Shown here: piece by piece, positions 34,741 to 44,519 of the stretch
Layout: each line of letters begins with the position of its first letter
Numbering within the stretch: the stretch's first letter is position 1
From: Haemonchus contortus
Taxonomy: Eukaryota; Nematoda; Chromadorea; Rhabditida; Trichostrongylidae
DNA length: 64,000 bases
Reading direction: 5' to 3'
NCBI GenBank assembly: GCA_000469685.2
Contig: LS997563.1
Span: 19,027,757 to 19,091,756, forward strand
Made by a program: the position numbers and the translations under genes
The notes under the pieces: model-generated
What the model saw: the letters and a program-made list of their open reading frames with translations, nothing else
The model's database searches: none
Told to the model about the DNA's origin: nothing

Positions 34741-35726
34741 GTATAACTTAAAAAATTCGCTAAGCAAATCTTATTATTTTTGGGCTGTTTTATTGCAATC
34801 ATTTGAGAAGTTCGACTTTTCTGAGCAGTGGTGAAGTAATTCCAAGTAGTAATTCCAAGTATTGTCGCCGATATCAAAGGTGAGCCAGACGGAGAAAGTA
34901 AAAAAAAAACTTCATCATCGGACGCTTCTGCAAGCCACCTTGAGAGCTTCAGACCCTGTTGGATCCTCAGTGGAACTCGAGTAGGTGCCCTCCCCCCTCC
35001 CTCTGCCCTTGCCCTCCTTCCTTTTGAAAGGACATGGCAACTTCAGAAATCCTTCTTGCTCCTTTTAGAAATAAGCTCGGGCGGCAACGAAGAGCGCTGA
35101 TAATAGACGGTCTCAGTCCTTGGCAAATGTATTCAGCCACAACGATGAGCCATATTTATCCCTTGCCTATCATTCCCCTCAATTGAAATGTGGTCCAGAG
35201 AGCAAATGTTTGTATAACAAAAGCAGTATCCTAGTTTTCGGTCACTTTCATTGCACTTCTGCAAACGAGATCGAGATAGTTTGTTCGAATCTGCAAATGA
35301 CAGCCGCTTTTTTGGAATTCTAGGTAGATTCCGATCAAATTTGCATAACTTTTCGTTCACTGGAACAATGGGATGTTACAATTGTGACCAGATCCCAAGA
35401 AAAGTGAACCACACAAAGATGATTTATCTTCATAGAATGTAACATGTTTTGGATTGGATAACTTTTCTGCTGGTTAGTTATGAGTTATGGGACTACTTGC
35501 AGAAACGAAACACTAATTAAAAGCCATAACACCAAGTTTATTTTATTGTGTAACTAATAAAGAAAGCCATAATATATCTGATAAACAAGGTTTTTTAGTT
35601 AAATTCATGAAAAAATGTAGTTTCTTATGACATGTACTATAGTACACGTAACTCGAAGAAAATAATGTTGTAAAAATGCAGTAGATTTTTCTAAAAGAGA
35701 TAAGGGCTCGAGCCGATGGGGCTGAT
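34741..35726. other. No assignable gene
   Basis: Unassigned AT-rich DNA. Frames at 35120-35323 plus and 35133-35360 minus overlap and carry no recognisable motif. Confidence 0.3.
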
Positions 35727-35820
35727 CGTCTCTTTTGAGGGATGCGCCCCGCATTAGACATCCAGTCAGCATCGTGGCCGCGTTTGAAATGCGTCTGAGA
35801 CCTATGCACTAACCTGCGGT
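35727..35820 (-). repeat. SINE, left piece, split by a mariner
   Basis: TTTGAGGGATGCGCCCCGCA, GCATCGTGGCCGCG and AACCTGCGGTAGTC are the 3' part of the SINE on the minus strand. The remainder continues at 37098-37258 after the mariner at 35821-37097. Confidence 0.75.
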
Positions 35821-37097
35821 AGTCCCACAATTATGTGAGCCAAGATTCAGAATTTTCTAGGGTAAAAGTAATCTATCGGATTCAGATTATCTGCCATCAA
35901 TCAATTGCATATGAAGGTTTCCTTGCAATATGCGTGGTTACTAATGTGGAATTCCCAATATACTTTAAATGGAGGAGGCTCATTCAATGTCACTTGCAAT
36001 CATTGACACGCGAGAGGTGGAAGGGCACTATGAAATCTCTTGGGATTGTTATAATAATCGCATAGGAGGCTATTAAACGATACAGAAAAGAAGATTAAAT
36101 CAGAGACAGACCAGGAAAGGTGGAAAGGCCAATGTTTCCAAAGAAAGAACTATTAAAATGGTCCGTCTGCTGTCGGTCGGGATCCTGGGTGACCCATCAA
36201 ACGGAAGTCAAGGAGCACGGCTTATCGGAGTTGTCGCGATGGAGGGATGTCATGCAGAAGCTTCAGTGTCATTCCTATTGTATGCAGAAATTTCACTTCT
36301 ATTCCTATCTCAACAGACACTGCAGGGCCAAAAAATGCAGAAAGCCGCAGGCCCACTTGAGTGATGACACGCAACCCTTCGTCGTTTTCTTTAGCCAAAT
36401 AATTTTCACGATAAAACCATCCCTCAACAACCGAAACTTCGCATTCCGGAAAGTAACATCTAGCATGCAATCTCTCACAAAAAGGTTGCTACAAGATCAG
36501 TGAACTGATGTTTTTTTGAAGAAGTCACTGGCAAGGGTAAGGTGCTCGTGGTCTCTCCGGTGCCGGCGTGGAAAATGACTTAGACCAGTGCTCAAAGAGC
36601 GCACTGATGGAATAAAACAATGATCCGACTACGGTTTCTGGAACAACTCGTAGTCCTTCCAGCAGGACGCCACGTCAGCCCACTGATCCAAGCTCGCCCG
36701 CGAGTGGTGCCGACGACAGCTGTCCGACTTCATCGGTAGAAGGTAATGATCATCTTATTTTCCAGAAGTTGACTCACTTGACTAATTCCAAAACTTGACT
36801 CTCTTGACTCACTTGACTCCCCCGCACGGTCGCTGATTAAAAGAGGACCTGTCGAGTTTGCACTCTTTTTTGAGTCCTAGAAAGTGAGAATGAAGAAGGG
36901 TTGGGAAGAAATGAAGAGGATACCTGCGTGCCACATGCGATCAGGTCGAGAGCAAACTTTGGGCCTCCATCCGTGCTAATAGGGGATATTTTGAAATGTG
37001 ACTGTAGCGCGTTGTAGCAAATGGTGTTAGCTAACGTGCATAGAACGACCATGGTCTTTCTCAGGGAATTGGCGCAATTAACTTGGGGACACCCTGT
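35821..37097 (+). mobile_element. Mariner-like relic inserted in a SINE
   Basis: The right end reads as the complement of ACAGGGTGTCCCCAAGTTAA and adjoins TA; the left end is degraded (GTCCCACAATTATG versus CAGGTTGTCCCAAAATTATG in the copy at 55209). Plus-strand remnants near 36660 read FQQDATSAH, LAR.WCRR, LSDFIG (second catalytic D of a mariner of the QQD.APAH type), and near 36965 a tail similar to IRANGGHFE. All frames are broken. Confidence 0.75.
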
Positions 37098-37258
37098 ACA
37101 AATCAGTGCTCTTATCTTCCCAGACGTGTCTGGTATCGATTAATCGATCCTGGATGGGTGAAAGGCCTGATTGGTCCGGATCCGAATCGATCCAGGATTC
37201 GAACTACGGACCATGCTGGTGTAATAGTGCACCACTTGCTAGTACACCACCTCCACCC
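37098..37258 (-). repeat. SINE, right piece, split by a mariner
   Basis: Resumes at TACAAATCAGTGCTC and continues to box B complement (CAGGATTCGAACTACGGACC) and box A complement (TAGTACACCACCTCCACCC). Confidence 0.8.
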
Positions 37259-37844
37259 AATTCCCGCACCCATTTTATTGTTCATCTATCCTTCAATTTC
37301 CTCAAAACCAAAGAAATATCTCTATAGACGCAACTCATGTCTGACATCTAACTCGTAGAGGATTCGATCTTCCGAGCGTGCATGTTGCAGGCGTATGCAT
37401 TTTTCAGAAGATCGGATTCCCTTCAAAACCAAAATGGATTTCGAATCTATTGAACAACACGTCTGAGAGGATAACGCCGTCGAATAGGCTACTTCAAAAG
37501 ATTTCAAGCGCCTCCATCTAGTTTGTTTACTGAAAAAAGCGATACATGAAATTGAAGGGTAGAAGTCAATTTTGAACAAGAACCATCCGATAGGACAAAA
37601 TCAAAACCTGAGTGGATCTGACTAATTTTTTTGTCCCTAAATTTTTTTGTAAAGCTGCTTTTGTAAAGCTTATGAAAATATTGATGCTCATGGTAAGCTG
37701 TGGAGGACCCAAATTGCTTTGATTCATTCTTTCTTTTCTGGTCTTAGTCATCCATCAGACCCTAATCATAAGGTTGTTGTGGAGTTCCGTAGCCGACTAA
37801 AATTTCTATGGGAACGGTAAGACATTTTCTAATCACCCTATTCT

Positions 37845-40800
37845 AACTCCGCCGTTGCCGGTCCCAAGCCCGGATGAGAAAGGAGGAGGGTTGGTGCGAA
37901 GGGCCAGCGACCCTTCCACCGTAAAAAAACTTCAATGCTAAAGAAACGACGAAACATATATCTGTTGCTTTGAGGGAACCAAAGTTCCGCTTTATGACGG
38001 ATAACCTCCCGATTCGGAATGCGGTTTTCTCACCTAAAAATCAAACTTTTGTTGCTACTTGGAATGTGCGCACGTTGAATCAGACTGGGAATCTTGCGCA
38101 GCTGCTGCGAGAATTCGACGAATATCGATTGGACATCCTCGGAATTAGTGAAGTTCGATGGCTCGGTACCGGTCGTATGACTAGTGGAAACAAGACTGTC
38201 CTACATTCGGGTCATGAGAATCGACATGAGAGAGGTGTTGGATTTGTCTTGAGTGGACGTGCAGCTAAAGTACTTGAAGGATGGAACCCAGTGAGTGACC
38301 GAATAATATCTGCGAGATTTGTGACCAGGCACACTCGCATCACGATTATCCAGACCTACGCACCTACGGAGGATTCGAACGACGACACAAAGAACGACTT
38401 CTATGAGCTTCTTCAAGACACCATCGACAACGCACCAAGGAGAGATTTGAAAATTGTTCTTGGAGATTTCAACGCAAAAATAAATGGTAATAGATGCGGC
38501 TTCGAGAGCACAGTCGGACCATTCGCTTCTTCTGAGGAATTGAGCAATAACGGTGAGCGACTCATTTCGTTCTGTGATCACAATGAGCTATGTATTGGAA
38601 ACACCTATTTCCAACACAGACAGATCCATAAGAAAACCTGGCGCTCTCCGGACGGAAGAACGTTAAACGAAATTGATCATGTATGCATAAGCCGCAGGTG
38701 GAGGAGTTCCCTCCAAGATGTTCGTGTGCTTCGCGGTGCGGATATCGGCTCGGATCACTACATGGTCAGAGCGGTGGTTAAACTCAAGTTGAAGAAAATA
38801 AGAAGTACTCCATTTGCGCGACCGTTCGCTGTAGAGAAATTGAAGGATCCCAACCTTGCTTCGAGGCTTGCCTTGGAAATGCGGAACCGATTTGGCGCCT
38901 TGGAAGAAATCACGAACCTGGAGGATGAGTGGACAGCTATAAGAGATACCATAAAAGTTTGCGCTGAGGAGGTAGTTGGTCGAAGACGTGGGAAGAGAAA
39001 AGAAGAATGGATCAAGGACAGCACGTGGCAAAAGATTGATGAGAGGAAGTACGCAAAACTACAGAGAGAACAAGCCAAGACTAGTAGAGAGTTGGAAGAG
39101 GCAAAAAGGAGGTATACCGAATTGGACCGCCTGGTGAAGAAATCTTGTCGTGACGATAAGAACGACTGGCTGATAAGAAAAGGTGCAGAAGCGCAGTACG
39201 CCGCTGATCATGGAGACTCGAAGACTTTGTATCGCATTGTCCGTGAGTTGACAGGGAACCGGAGCAATTCGAATGTACCGATCAGAGACACAAACGGCAG
39301 GCTCCTCTCCAATAGCGATGAGCAGAGTCAAAGATGGCTTGAATACTTTCGAGATATTCTCAACCAGCCCAGTCCATCGACAACATACTGTTTTGACAAC
39401 ACGGACCCGGTTGAACAGCTCGAGGTAAATACTGGCTACATAACGAAGGAGGAAGTAAGTGCAGCAATTGAGTGCCTCAAAAATAGGAAATCCCCTGGTC
39501 TAGACGAAATCTCTGCGGAATTATTGAAGGCAGGAAGCACCGTCGTGGTGGAAAAACTTGTGAAGTTATTCAATCGGTGCTGGAGCCAAGGAGAAGTCCC
39601 AGAAGACTGGAGAAGAGGCGTCATTGTTAAAATACCCAAGAAAGGAAACCTGTCAGACTGCAGTAATTGGAGAGGTATCACGCTGCTATCTGTGCCGGGA
39701 AAAACCTTTTGCATTGTTCTGCTCCGACGAATTTGCACTGCTATTGACGGACGACTGAGGGAACAAGCCGGATTCAGGAGCGGAAGATCATGCAGCGAAC
39801 AAATCTTCACCCTCCGAAACATCATCGAACAGTGTGTTGAGTTCGGCCAGCCGCTTGTCATCAACTTCGTTGATTTCAAAAAGGCTTTCGATAGTATTCA
39901 CCGCGAGTCGCTATGGGCTATCCTGAAAACATACGGCGTACCGCAATCATTCATCAGCATTTTCAAGAATTTGTATCTCAACTCGTCTTGCTGCGTGAGG
40001 ACGGATACAGGATACACGCCGTTCTTCCAGATTGATACAGGAGTGCGGCAAGGATGCATTCTGTCTCCGATCCTGTTCAACGTCTGTCTGGATTTCGTCA
40101 TGAGGGAAACGATGAAGAAAGTAAGGGCAGGTATCAGATGGCATGATCGAAGCAGACTCACGGATTTGGATTTCGCTGATGACATAGCACTTTTTGCTGA
40201 AGACGAAAATAAACTTCAGCAGGTCACTACCTGCCTCAGCAGAGAAGCGAGCATGATAGGATTACGTATCAGCGCCTGCAAGTCCAAAGTCATGAAGGTC
40301 GGCCTTGACCAAACGCAGCTGAACATCAGCGTTGACGATACAACGTTGGAAACCGTTGGCAATTTCACTTACCTCGGAAGTACGATAACTCACAACGGTG
40401 ATGCTGAAATGGAAGTTCGCATTCGAATAGCGAAAGCTGCTGCCGTATTCCGACGACTCCAGCCATTATGGGCCAGTTCATCGATATCACAGAACATCAA
40501 GTTGCGCTTATATTACTCTATCGTGATCCCTACGGCATTATATGCAAGTGAGACGTGGAAGAGTACTGCTAGCCTCGTCAAGAGATTGAACGCCTTTCAT
40601 CAGAGATGCCTACGACGGATAATGAAAATACGCTACACGGACCACGTCACAAATGAGGAAGTTTTACGACGTTGTGGTTCAAACTGCCTCCACGTGGTTG
40701 TGGCACAGCGTAGACTTCGACTGGCTGGTCACATTTTGCGCATGGCACAGCAACGAGTTTCACGAGTGGCCATGAACTGGATACCTCCAGGAGCCAAGCG

Positions 40801-40969
40801 AGGAAGAGGCCGTCCCAGAAACACGTGGAGACGAACGTTCGAGAATGATCTAAAGACCATAAATGTTTCTAGGAGCGAGGGAGAAATGATTGCACAAGAC
40901 CGGCAACAGTGGAAAAATCTCGTCGCCCGATGTGCTCTCCAGCACGGGAGGAACTAAGTCTAAGTAAGT
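37845..40969 (+). mobile_element. Full-length RTE-type non-LTR retrotransposon (3125 bp)
   Basis: Flanked by an 8-bp duplication CCTATTCT (37837-37844 and 40970-40977). A short 5' UTR (GGTCCCAAGCCCGGATGAGA, GGTTGGTGCGAAGGGCCAGC) precedes one long open frame. The 3' UTR is only about 12 bases (GTCTAAGTAAGT), as is usual for RTE elements. The diverged copy B at about 47880 has no such insertion, giving an empty-site counterpart. This is the only element in the window with an intact frame. Confidence 0.93.
37994..40957 (+). CDS. RTE endonuclease-reverse transcriptase, 987 residues
   Basis: One polyprotein that nicks target DNA and copies the element RNA at the nick. Residues about 10-240 form an apurinic-type (EEP) endonuclease: TWNVRTL, GISEVRWLG, TYAPTED, LGDFNAK and GSDHYMV cover the catalytic Asn, Glu, Asp and His positions. 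A basic, coiled linker (about 310-400) follows. The reverse transcriptase spans roughly 480-780: NWRGITLLSVPGK, QAGFRSGRSCSEQI, NFVDFKKAFDS, GVRQGCILSP, and the active site FADD at 727-730. The C-terminus has the usual TW....ND tail. I chose ATG at 37994; an in-frame TTG eight codons earlier is also open. There are no stops or frameshifts, so it may still be active or only recently silenced. Confidence 0.95.
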   Translation: MTDNLPIRNAVFSPKNQTFVATWNVRTLNQTGNLAQLLREFDEYRLDILGISEVRWLGTGRMTSGNKTVLHSGHENRHERGVGFVLSGRAAKVLEGWNPVSDRIISARFVTRHTRITIIQTYAPTEDSNDDTKNDFYELLQDTIDNAPRRDLKIVLGDFNAKINGNRCGFESTVGPFASSEELSNNGERLISFCDHNELCIGNTYFQHRQIHKKTWRSPDGRTLNEIDHVCISRRWRSSLQDVRVLRGADIGSDHYMVRAVVKLKLKKIRSTPFARPFAVEKLKDPNLASRLALEMRNRFGALEEITNLEDEWTAIRDTIKVCAEEVVGRRRGKRKEEWIKDSTWQKIDERKYAKLQREQAKTSRELEEAKRRYTELDRLVKKSCRDDKNDWLIRKGAEAQYAADHGDSKTLYRIVRELTGNRSNSNVPIRDTNGRLLSNSDEQSQRWLEYFRDILNQPSPSTTYCFDNTDPVEQLEVNTGYITKEEVSAAIECLKNRKSPGLDEISAELLKAGSTVVVEKLVKLFNRCWSQGEVPEDWRRGVIVKIPKKGNLSDCSNWRGITLLSVPGKTFCIVLLRRICTAIDGRLREQAGFRSGRSCSEQIFTLRNIIEQCVEFGQPLVINFVDFKKAFDSIHRESLWAILKTYGVPQSFISIFKNLYLNSSCCVRTDTGYTPFFQIDTGVRQGCILSPILFNVCLDFVMRETMKKVRAGIRWHDRSRLTDLDFADDIALFAEDENKLQQVTTCLSREASMIGLRISACKSKVMKVGLDQTQLNISVDDTTLETVGNFTYLGSTITHNGDAEMEVRIRIAKAAAVFRRLQPLWASSSISQNIKLRLYYSIVIPTALYASETWKSTASLVKRLNAFHQRCLRRIMKIRYTDHVTNEEVLRRCGSNCLHVVVAQRRLRLAGHILRMAQQRVSRVAMNWIPPGAKRGRGRPRNTWRRTFENDLKTINVSRSEGEMIAQDRQQWKNLVARCALQHGRN

Positions 40970-41482
40970 CCTATTCTCTATCTCGACGCTGAATTCCCAT
41001 TGTCTGTTTCTCTTGCTCTATGGAATCCTATCAAAATTGCCATGCCGATCATCCAATTAAGATGACCAATGGCATATTCTCTCGCATTGACCTGCTGATT
41101 TGCACGGTGGTCTGAGAAGCTTTTCAAGAAATTATTGGTATTTGTTAAAGGGGAGCTAGCATGCTATGCACCCTACAAGATATACAAATGACTAGGGATT
41201 CGAGTATGACAGAAAATAAAAAAAGAATGTGAAGCCTTGAAAAATAGCGAATTTATGCAAAGAGCGTGGAATAAATCAGTAATATGGCATTGTTCTGAAC
41301 AACCTCAATCGAATACGAACCGGGATAAAGCGCAGAGTTCATTACACTAAAGTATTCAGAGAAAACACAAATGCTTAGCATCTGTCTGATAAAAAACCAA
41401 CATTTAGTGTTTCCTCTAGATAATGCAGTGCATGGAACTCTGCGCCTCGTTTCTGGCAGAGTCCGACCTTCACAGGTTCCCT

Positions 41483-42155
41483 GAGTAAGCTCGCGCGCAC
41501 AGCGGAGCGTGCTTCACGACTGCTCCTATGCGAAACTATTAATTAAGACTAATTTATCTGTAACTCGTCCAACATGGGGTAATAAATGCAACACAATCAA
41601 ATAGTGCGCTTAACGGAAGCGGCATTTACGATCCCACTACCGCCATGGAGGGCGAAGCCCTGACAACCAATACCATGTCCCATCGGAATGATCTCCCTGG
41701 GTGTGGTGCGTTAGGAACGAAATGGTCGCGTCGCGATGAGAGGGGCGTCGCGCGCGAAGGAATGTAGCAGGATGCAGCAATAGGTAAGAAATACAACAAC
41801 AAAAGTACTAATAGTAGAACTATGCATAAAATAATGATCGCGTATCGATTGAGCTGTATGAAGAACGTTAGAGCTGTAATAACGGCGAGAGAGTGGTCCG
41901 CGACAGCCGCGTGCGGCAAATCGATTACCCGAAATCGTTCATAACGCCCGTCTCCTGAATCCCCTCTGTGCGTAGCTCTGTCTGGTTAACCCTTCGTTCA
42001 TGTTCCTTGTATTTTTCCCTTCCGTTAAGCGCACTATTTGATTGTGTTGCATTTAGTACCCATGTTGGACGATTTACAGATAAATTAGTCTTAAGTAACA
42101 GTTTCTCCACAGAAGCAGTCGTGAAGCACGCCCAGCTGTGCGCGCGAGCTTACCC
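41483..42155. mobile_element. Foldback element with 137-bp inverted arms, carrying a MITE
   Basis: The left arm 41483-41619 (GAGTAAGCTCGCGCGCACAG ... GTGCGCTTAACGGAAG) and the right arm 42019-42155 are inverted copies, about 90% identical by eye. The loop of about 400 bp contains the 9-bp-TSD MITE at 41699-41956. Absent from duplication copy B. No coding capacity recognised. Confidence 0.85.
41699..41956 (-). mobile_element. MITE with 9-bp target duplication, nested in a foldback
   Basis: Starts GGGTGTGGTGCGTTAGGAAC, ends GATTACCCGAAATCGTTCAT then AACGCCCGTCTCCT. Minus orientation relative to 24072. The flanking 9-mers (GATCTCCCT and GAATCCCCT) match weakly (6 of 9). Confidence 0.8.
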
Positions 42156-42990
42156 ATGGATGCGAGTAACTCACTTTAAAGGCTACCCTGCTTACGGCTT
42201 TATATACAAAAAGGAAATGGAGCTGGGTTTTCCATATCACTACTTTTATCGTAATCATAAACTTTCTCGGACGGACAGGCAAACAAACCGACAAACCGCC
42301 ACACCATGTTACTGCTCTACAATAGGGGGTCATACATCGTCAATCTGTGCAATCACGTAAAAATAAACATAGCTACAGTAACCAAAAGACGCCTATCATT
42401 GTCAATTGAGTCGGGAATGTATGCAATGTACACAACGTTATATTTGAGAAAACCGATAATAGTTCACAAAAACCTGTGCTATTATTTCTGCTTCGCTAGG
42501 AAATATGGCATTTTTATAGCAAGTTCAATGCGCTATATCCGCATTGCATTTCCTTTCAAAATGTATACTTCTGAGTTTATGGCATTTTGTTGAAAAGTCG
42601 AAGTTCACTGGAATCGTTAAGCGCCCACGAAAGCATATTTAAAGAAGCAGCTTATTTATTCTTAGGATACGCCAATGCTGGAAGCTGTTTGATAGAAAAA
42701 TAAATGGCCAATGGGTTAAATAAGAACTCATAAACTGTCTCCATTATGACACGCCCAGAAGTGACCGTGCTTTGAGGACATTGTAGATGTTGTATCATTC
42801 ACAATGGAGCAGATTTGTTGGAAGTTGGAACAGCTGGGTCAGCTTCCGAGAGAGCAACAAAACAGCATATAATATAACAAAAGTTTAACCACAACAACAA
42901 CAATAACAAGTTGAACTAAATCGCAACAGTAGCAGAGAATACCAATATAAAGCTCCCAGAATTTTTATTGCATGCACTATGACCCATGTT
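42156..42990. other. No assignable gene; part shared with copy B
   Basis: 42180-42310 resembles 53740-53900 (CATATCACTAC..., GGACGGACAG), a small dispersed repeat. 42440-42950 is collinear with 48405-48930. Short frames only. Confidence 0.4.
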
Positions 42991-43029
42991 GACACAGGAA
43001 GGCGATTTGAAGCTGCTGCAGCTAGATCT

Positions 43030-43328
43030 CTACGCGATGGTAGAGATTGACATCATTTTCAATAACCTCTTCTCTGCCACTTTCGTCATCATAATCTCAT
43101 TAATCCATTGACGACATCGCGCATTTTGGGGTACTTGGCCACGTGGGACAAGAGCGTTTTGACGGGCTCGACCAACTTGGCGCACATGCGCATCAGGTTG
43201 TTCCACGAGGATATTTCTTCTGAATGTGAAAGCTAGGAGGCAACAAAACATATGTCATATGCTAGGTATGTAAAAGAGCAGTTACCAGTGCTGTCTGCTT
43301 GCCTACTTCCTCTCATTAGCGTAGTCAT
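43030..43328 (-). CDS. Small two-exon protein, 81 residues, unidentified
   Basis: Exon 1 is 43328-43286 and exon 2 is 43232-43030 (stop TAG), joined in phase 1 across a 53-bp intron (CTG|GTAACT donor, TTGCCTCCTAG acceptor). The first exon follows TTGCTTTTCTTTTACAG seven bases before the ATG, a strong trans-splice-like acceptor. The product begins MTTLMRGSRQ, is strongly basic, with RRNILVEQPDAHVRQVG, then CRQWINEIMM and a lysine-rich end; no signal peptide, membrane segment or known domain is visible. It lies only in duplication copy A, in an interval reduced to about 100 bp in copy B. Function unknown. Confidence 0.5.
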
Positions 43329-43855
43329 AGCATAACTGTAAAAGAAAAGCAAAATTAGGACATCGCGTAGCCGTTTGGGGAAGTTTGGAGTGGGAGTAAG
43401 GCGAATTAATTGAGTGGGCGGAATCCTGGAATCTGTGGATTCACATATTGGCTGGATGACTTGAAACTAGAAGTCGTTGAATCTCCTCAAGGTTGATTAC
43501 GGTTGGTTCCACTTGAATTCATTAGTTTCCCACCATCCAACATCTGCTAAAGGAGGTATCTAGAAGAGCAAATGAAATCAACACAACTTGTTCGGAGTTA
43601 CGCTAGTTAGTTAGCTAGTTAGTTACGCAACCATGTACAATGAACAGGGATCTGTCATGGCATCAAAAAAGAAAAGAGAACTCTGCCTTGAAGCAATGCA
43701 GATTTTCACATTGTTTCGATAAAAAATACAAATTCTGCTACAAAGAAATGTAATTTCTTGGAATTATTTTGCATAGTTATTGTTTACTTATAGGTTTCTC
43801 TATTTTCGAAAAACTTTATTTGTATAACTCCACACGAGGTTTACAATACCTTAAC

Positions 43856-43891
43856 GGCTTACGTTTCGGTGAAACCACCTTCGTCGGAGCC
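43856..43891 (-). ncRNA. Hammerhead-ribozyme-like motif in the left terminal repeat
   Basis: On the minus strand: stem I GGCU paired with AGCC, core CCGACGA (consensus CUGANGA), stem II GGUG-GUUU-CACC, then GAAAC and a self-complementary ACGU as a minimal stem III with GUA at the cleavage position. Differences from consensus: U4 is C, and there is one extra A before stem II. Confidence 0.45.
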
Positions 43892-43925
43892 TAGAAGGAT
43901 GGAATCAATTTATTAGATTCCAGGA

Positions 43926-44258
43926 TTGGTGGTGGTCTGTCCTAATGGCAGAGAAGGTGACTGTAGCGCAACTGGTGTGGTCTACAAAACCACTTGCCAA
44001 AACTGTGGAGATACGTATATAGGTGAGACGGCTAGGCCACTCCATGTTCGAATCAAAGAACATTTAAACGGTAAGGCTAGGTCACTCCCCTCAACTGCCT
44101 TAGGTTGCCACAGGGCACAAACTCATAATGGAGACGACTTCGGGGTCACGGTCGAGGTCTTGGCGCATGAGGCACAAACAGCCGCGAGGAAGACTCTCGA
44201 GGCATTTTGGATCCAGGTCGCGGATCCAAAAATGAACTGGAAGGGGGATTGCGTGTGA
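43926..44258 (+). pseudogene. GIY-YIG endonuclease domain of a Penelope-like element
   Basis: The 110-codon frame reads VVYKTTCQNCGDTYIGETAR near residues 18-37, then PLHVRIKEHLNG, and later LEAFWIQVADP. This is the GIY-YIG nuclease signature (here VY...TYIG) with the CxxC pair and catalytic Arg region (RIKEH) typical of canonical Penelope-like elements. The enzyme cuts target DNA before reverse transcription. The open frame lacks the upstream reverse transcriptase and the usual C-terminal tail, so it is a relic even though this piece is open. Confidence 0.85.
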
Positions 44259-44483
44259 ATAACGCGCGAACTCACCCCCTATATATAAGGCTAGCCTTTC
44301 ACTGTGAATTTTGAACTCGAGACTCCCAGTCCACATCGCTCACGAGGGCCGATTCTGCTCAACAGGAAGGTACGGTACTTTTTATCCACCTAGAATTGTA
44401 GGATGATCAAGTTGGTTTCGAAGACATTGTGGGGGTTGGAGATGATTGATCGGGTAATCTCATGAATTGACTCCATCCTTTTA

Positions 44484-44519
44484 GGCTCCAACGAAGGTGG
44501 TTTCACCGAAACGTAAGCC
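44484..44519 (+). ncRNA. Hammerhead-ribozyme-like motif in the right terminal repeat
   Basis: Same architecture as the left copy, with stem I GGCU/AGCC, stem II GGUG/CACC and GAAACGUA. The core is further changed to CCAACGA (the invariant G5 is A), so this copy should be inactive. Confidence 0.4.

Noticed and set aside
36740..37082. Minus-strand frame with an attractive 47-bp intron, about 90 residues (MVVLCTLANTICYNALQS...)
   Set aside because: The opposite strand codes the C-terminal part of a decayed mariner and the terminal inverted repeat follows at 37083-37097, so the spliced frame is a shadow.
38201..40185. Several minus frames of 65-147 codons
   Set aside because: All lie antisense within the RTE open frame, which has clear endonuclease and reverse-transcriptase motifs.
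41626..41919. Hydrophobic peptide frames in MITE copies (also 24169-24363 and 52181-52570)
   Set aside because: They recur only because the MITE recurs, occur in different frames with stops in other copies, and have no start or splice support.
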